Program-made: the position numbers and the translations under genes | Source: an uncultured Mailhella sp. | GTDB taxonomy: Bacteria; Desulfobacterota; Desulfovibrionia; Desulfovibrionales; Desulfovibrionaceae | Length of the DNA stretch: 64,000 nucleotides | NCBI RefSeq assembly: GCF_947631555.1 | Contig: NZ_CANRLT010000001.1 | Location: forward strand, 1 to 64,000 | Direction: 5' to 3' | Notes under the pieces: generated by a model | Told to the model about the DNA's origin: nothing | The model's database searches: none | What the model saw: only the letters and a program-made list of their open reading frames with translations | Part shown: one piece after another, positions 60,837-64,000 of the stretch | How positions within the stretch are numbered: the stretch's first letter is position 1 | How the letters are laid out: each line of letters opens with the position of its first letter

Positions 60837-60932
60837 GTTTCCTCCTCAGGATGTTTTGACGGGGCGAACCCCGCCGGACTGACAAAAAACAGTACGCTCC
60901 GCCCCTGGAGGCGGGAGCAGGTTTGCGGCCGC

Positions 60933-61898
60933 CTACAGCAGCGGCAGGATAATGACGAGCGCAGGCAGCACGGCCACCAGCGCAGCGGTGGTCAGCAGCC
61001 AGCAGGCATTGGCCAGATCCAGATCCAGCCGAAACAGCGATGGCAGGATCAGCGCATTCATGGCTACGGGCATGGCGGAGAGGACGGCCGCCACCTTGAG
61101 CGGAAGACCGCCGTCGATATGACCCAGACCCGACAGTCTGGCCGCAAACACGACGGCCACGGGCACACACACGAATTTGACAAGAGACAGAACCGCCGCC
61201 TGCGGAATGTAGCAGGTGATGCGTGACAGCCGAAGCCCCATGCCGATGGTGAACAAAAAGCAGACCGTGCCGAGGATCATGGCCGCCGTAGACAACGCTC
61301 CGAACATGGCCGGACGGCGGATGCCCAGCAGGTTGAGCACAATGCCCAGCCCCAGTGCCAGAACGATGATTTTCAGCACCGGCCCCACGCGAAACGCCGA
61401 ACGCTCCTGAGCATCGTCGCCAGAGCCGTACCAGCGGGCCACAGGGCAGGCCACGCCGAAGTAGAACAGTTCTTCGCAGAGGCGGAAAAGCGAAGAGAGG
61501 GCGATGGACTGCTCCCCGAACTGCATCACCGCGACCAGCGAACCCACGGCGCCGATGTTGATGAATGAGCCGCAGCAGTACATACTGCCCGTCTGGACAC
61601 GGGAAAGCCCCATAAGCCGTGACACCAGCACGGCCAGCGCTCCGCCGAGACTCCAGGCAAAAACACCCAGCACGGGAAGTGCCAGCAGGCGGCTGTCCGG
61701 CGAAGGCAGGCCCCACAGGGAGAGCATGGCGGAAAAGGGAATCAGTCCGAACATGGCGGCCTTCTGGAGGGAAAGGCGCATCCGGGAAGAACGTTCTTCC
61801 ATTATCATGGAACGCCCCGACGCCACCCGCCGCTGAAAGGCGTATCCGGCGGCGATGCTCACAAAGATGATGGCGAGGGTCAAGACGAGCCGTTCCAT
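60933..61898 (-). CDS. AEC-family (auxin efflux carrier-like) transporter
   Basis: Hydrophobic protein MERLVLTLAIIFVSIAAGYAFQRR; start chosen at 61898 inside longer ORF. Confidence 0.75.
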   Translation of the reverse strand: MERLVLTLAIIFVSIAAGYAFQRRVASGRSMIMEERSSRMRLSLQKAAMFGLIPFSAMLSLWGLPSPDSRLLALPVLGVFAWSLGGALAVLVSRLMGLSRVQTGSMYCCGSFINIGAVGSLVAVMQFGEQSIALSSLFRLCEELFYFGVACPVARWYGSGDDAQERSAFRVGPVLKIIVLALGLGIVLNLLGIRRPAMFGALSTAAMILGTVCFLFTIGMGLRLSRITCYIPQAAVLSLVKFVCVPVAVVFAARLSGLGHIDGGLPLKVAAVLSAMPVAMNALILPSLFRLDLDLANACWLLTTAALVAVLPALVIILPLL

Positions 61899-62152
61899 GA
61901 TGAAACCAAGGCAGAAGGTTGAAAGATAAACCGCCGGCAGGGAAAACGTTCCCCAGCCATCCCGGGCTGCGGACAGAGATAATGAAGATGAGTGTGTCAG
62001 TTTATGCCTATTCAGGAATTTGTCAAATCTTCTTCCGCCGTTGAATGAGTCTCCGAGGCGCAGACAGGCCCATTTTTTGCCAGTCCTTTCGATGGTGGTC
62101 ACGGTTTCTGCGGAAAGGAAATCCCTGACCTGCCGGGAGCTGCGTTTTTCGG

Positions 62153-62872
62153 TCAGCCGCGATAGGGCAGCTCGCCGCTGTAGCGTATGCCGTCTTCTTC
62201 CACACGCACAACCGCCGTATGGACTTCCACTCCGCACTGGATAGCCTCGCGCAAGGTATCGGCATAGAGCGGGTCGATGTAGTCGGCGGCGCGGAAACAG
62301 TTCCCGTCCGGCCGTTGTATGATGTAAAGCATGGCCGCCCTATGCCCTTCTTCCCTAAGTCTCATCAGCGTATGCAGATGTTTGGCCCCGCGGCTGGTCA
62401 CGGCGTCCGGAAAGGCCGCCGCGCCGTCTTCCACCAGAGTGACGTTCTTGCATTCCACCCAGAGCAAAGGCAGTCCGCCACCGGAAAAAAGACCGTCCAG
62501 GCGGCTTTCCCCGTTCACAGCCTCACGCTTCAGTGTTTCGTAACCCTCTGCCCACGGCAGCAGTCCCTGCCTGAACAGTGCCGCCAGCAGACGGTTGGGT
62601 GTCAGCGTGTTTACCCCGACCCAGAAGCGTTTCCCGAACCTGCCCTGTCCCAGCGCCTCCACAGTCCAGCGCAGGCGGCGCTTCGGATCCTCGGCCGGAG
62701 ACAGCAGAACCGGCGCGCCGTGACGCAGCAACCCCAGCATGGAACCGGTATTGTTGGTGTGCGCAATGACTTCCCGGCCATCCAGCAGAGCATAGACAAA
62801 GAATCGCTTCTCACGGCGCAGAAAGGTTGCCACTCGGCAGCCTTCGGGATAACGCAGCAGTATTTCGTCCAC
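62153..62872 (-). CDS. sfsA: SfsA family protein
   Basis: REVIAHTNNTGSMLGL, VGVNTLTPNRL, VECKNVTLVEDG. Confidence 0.93.
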   Translation of the reverse strand: MDEILLRYPEGCRVATFLRREKRFFVYALLDGREVIAHTNNTGSMLGLLRHGAPVLLSPAEDPKRRLRWTVEALGQGRFGKRFWVGVNTLTPNRLLAALFRQGLLPWAEGYETLKREAVNGESRLDGLFSGGGLPLLWVECKNVTLVEDGAAAFPDAVTSRGAKHLHTLMRLREEGHRAAMLYIIQRPDGNCFRAADYIDPLYADTLREAIQCGVEVHTAVVRVEEDGIRYSGELPYRG

Positions 62873-63029
62873 GTTCGCTCTTCCTCACTCCTCTGCGCGG
62901 AACGGCGCAGAACGCGGCCTCGCGGTGGAAAGGCAGAGGCATCGGCAATTTACATACTGTTCTGAAACTGATACCTTTATTCAGTTCTCAGTTCCGCCGT
63001 GCAGTCCATTTTCAAAGGAGCGCATCTCC

Positions 63030-64000
63030 ATGAAGTTTGCCGAAAGAATGAAAAATATCAAGCCGTCAGCCACCATGGCCATGAACACGAAAACCATGGA
63101 ACTGAAGGCTCAGGGAGTTCAGGTTACCAGTCTTGCCGTGGGCGAGCCGGATGCGGCTGCGCCGCTCCACATTCGGGAAGCCGCAAAAAAGGCCATTGAT
63201 GAAAATTTCTCCAAATATACTCCTGTGAACAGTATTCTGGAACTTCGCCAGGCTGTATGTCATTACTTTAAGCGGCTGCACAACGTTGACGCTGCTCCAG
63301 AGAATGTCATCCTCACAAACGGCGGCAAGCAGTCCCTGGTGGACACCATGCTCGTTCTGCTCAATGACGGAGACGACGTGCTTCTGCCCTGCCCGTACTG
63401 GACCAGCTACCCGGACATGATCCGCCTTGCCGGAGGCAATCCCGTCCTCGTGCCTTCCACTGCGGCCCGCGCTTTCCATATTGATGTGAGCGACCTTGAA
63501 AAGGCTGTGACCCCTGGAACCAGAATGCTGATCTTCAACAGTCCTTCCAATCCCACGGGCGCGGCATATTCACAGGAAGAAATGGATGCCGTCCTTGAAT
63601 GGTGTCTCGCCCATGACATCTTCGTGATCTCGGACGAGATGTACAGTCTGCTTGTCTACGACAGCGCACCCGTCAGCGCCGCCGGTTGGTGGGCGAAGCA
63701 CCCCGAAAGCGTCGCTGTGCTCAACGGTCTGTCAAAGTCGTTTGCCATGCCTGGCTGGCGTGTGGGCTATACGCTCGCCCACGCCGATCTTATTAAACAG
63801 TGTTCCAAACTTCAGGTGCAGGTCACGTCCCATATCTGTTCGATCGCTCAGAAGGCCGCTGTCGCCGCTCTCGATGGCCCTTATGACTGTGTGGAGGAAA
63901 TGCGGCTTTCCTTTCTGCGCCGCCGTGACATGGCCGTAGCAGAGATTTCCACCTGGCCGGGCGTGATCTGCCCCAAGCCCGCGGGCGCGTTTTATCTCTT
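63030..64000 (+). CDS. Pyridoxal-phosphate aminotransferase (aspartate aminotransferase-like), runs off right edge
   Basis: SLAVGEPD, NGGKQSLVDTML, FNSPSNPTGAAYS, SKSFAMPGWRVGY; absent from the ORF track because no stop in window. Confidence 0.93.
   Translation, partial: MKFAERMKNIKPSATMAMNTKTMELKAQGVQVTSLAVGEPDAAAPLHIREAAKKAIDENFSKYTPVNSILELRQAVCHYFKRLHNVDAAPENVILTNGGKQSLVDTMLVLLNDGDDVLLPCPYWTSYPDMIRLAGGNPVLVPSTAARAFHIDVSDLEKAVTPGTRMLIFNSPSNPTGAAYSQEEMDAVLEWCLAHDIFVISDEMYSLLVYDSAPVSAAGWWAKHPESVAVLNGLSKSFAMPGWRVGYTLAHADLIKQCSKLQVQVTSHICSIAQKAAVAALDGPYDCVEEMRLSFLRRRDMAVAEISTWPGVICPKPAGAFYL

Overview
The window is a roughly 64 kb chromosomal segment next to the replication origin, gene content suggesting a Desulfovibrionaceae-like deltaproteobacterium (taxonomy is inference). 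Left end, minus strand: gyrA, gyrB, dnaN, dnaA. Right part: housekeeping and transport genes (queA, an EPSP-synthase-like protein, hldD-like epimerase, thiL, a UvrD/PcrA helicase, engB, efp, ftsK, an ABC importer, a DAACS symporter, D-cysteine desulfhydrase/CuyA-like, a GGT-like enzyme, a TRAP transporter, sfsA, an aminotransferase). Between dnaA and queA lies a glycan-biosynthesis island of about 26 kb (9.0-35.3 kb). It contains a tyrosine-recombinase-like gene, glf, glycosyltransferases, a CDP-3,6-dideoxyhexose set (rfbF/G/H), an N-terminal-SPASM radical SAM protein, two split transketolases, a DRE-TIM aldolase and an SDR. Its distal third (about 26-35 kb) carries homologues of all four known enzymes for cytidine-diphosphate-phosphoramidate synthesis (Campylobacter jejuni Cj1415-Cj1418: CDP-phosphoramidate kinase, cytidylyltransferase, gamma-glutamyl hydrolase, glutamine kinase), plus a methyltransferase, a formyltransferase-like protein and two LicD-family transferases. 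This looks like an O-methyl-phosphoramidate (MeOPN)-type modification system outside Campylobacter with an unusual gene complement. The three longest poly-G runs I found in the window (G8, G9, G7) all lie in coding sequence of this sub-cluster, suggesting slipped-strand phase variation. At the island entrance there is a 20-bp perfect inverted repeat with AT-rich promoter-like sequence inside it, next to a tyrosine recombinase family protein that appears to lack its catalytic Arg-I, His and nucleophilic Tyr.
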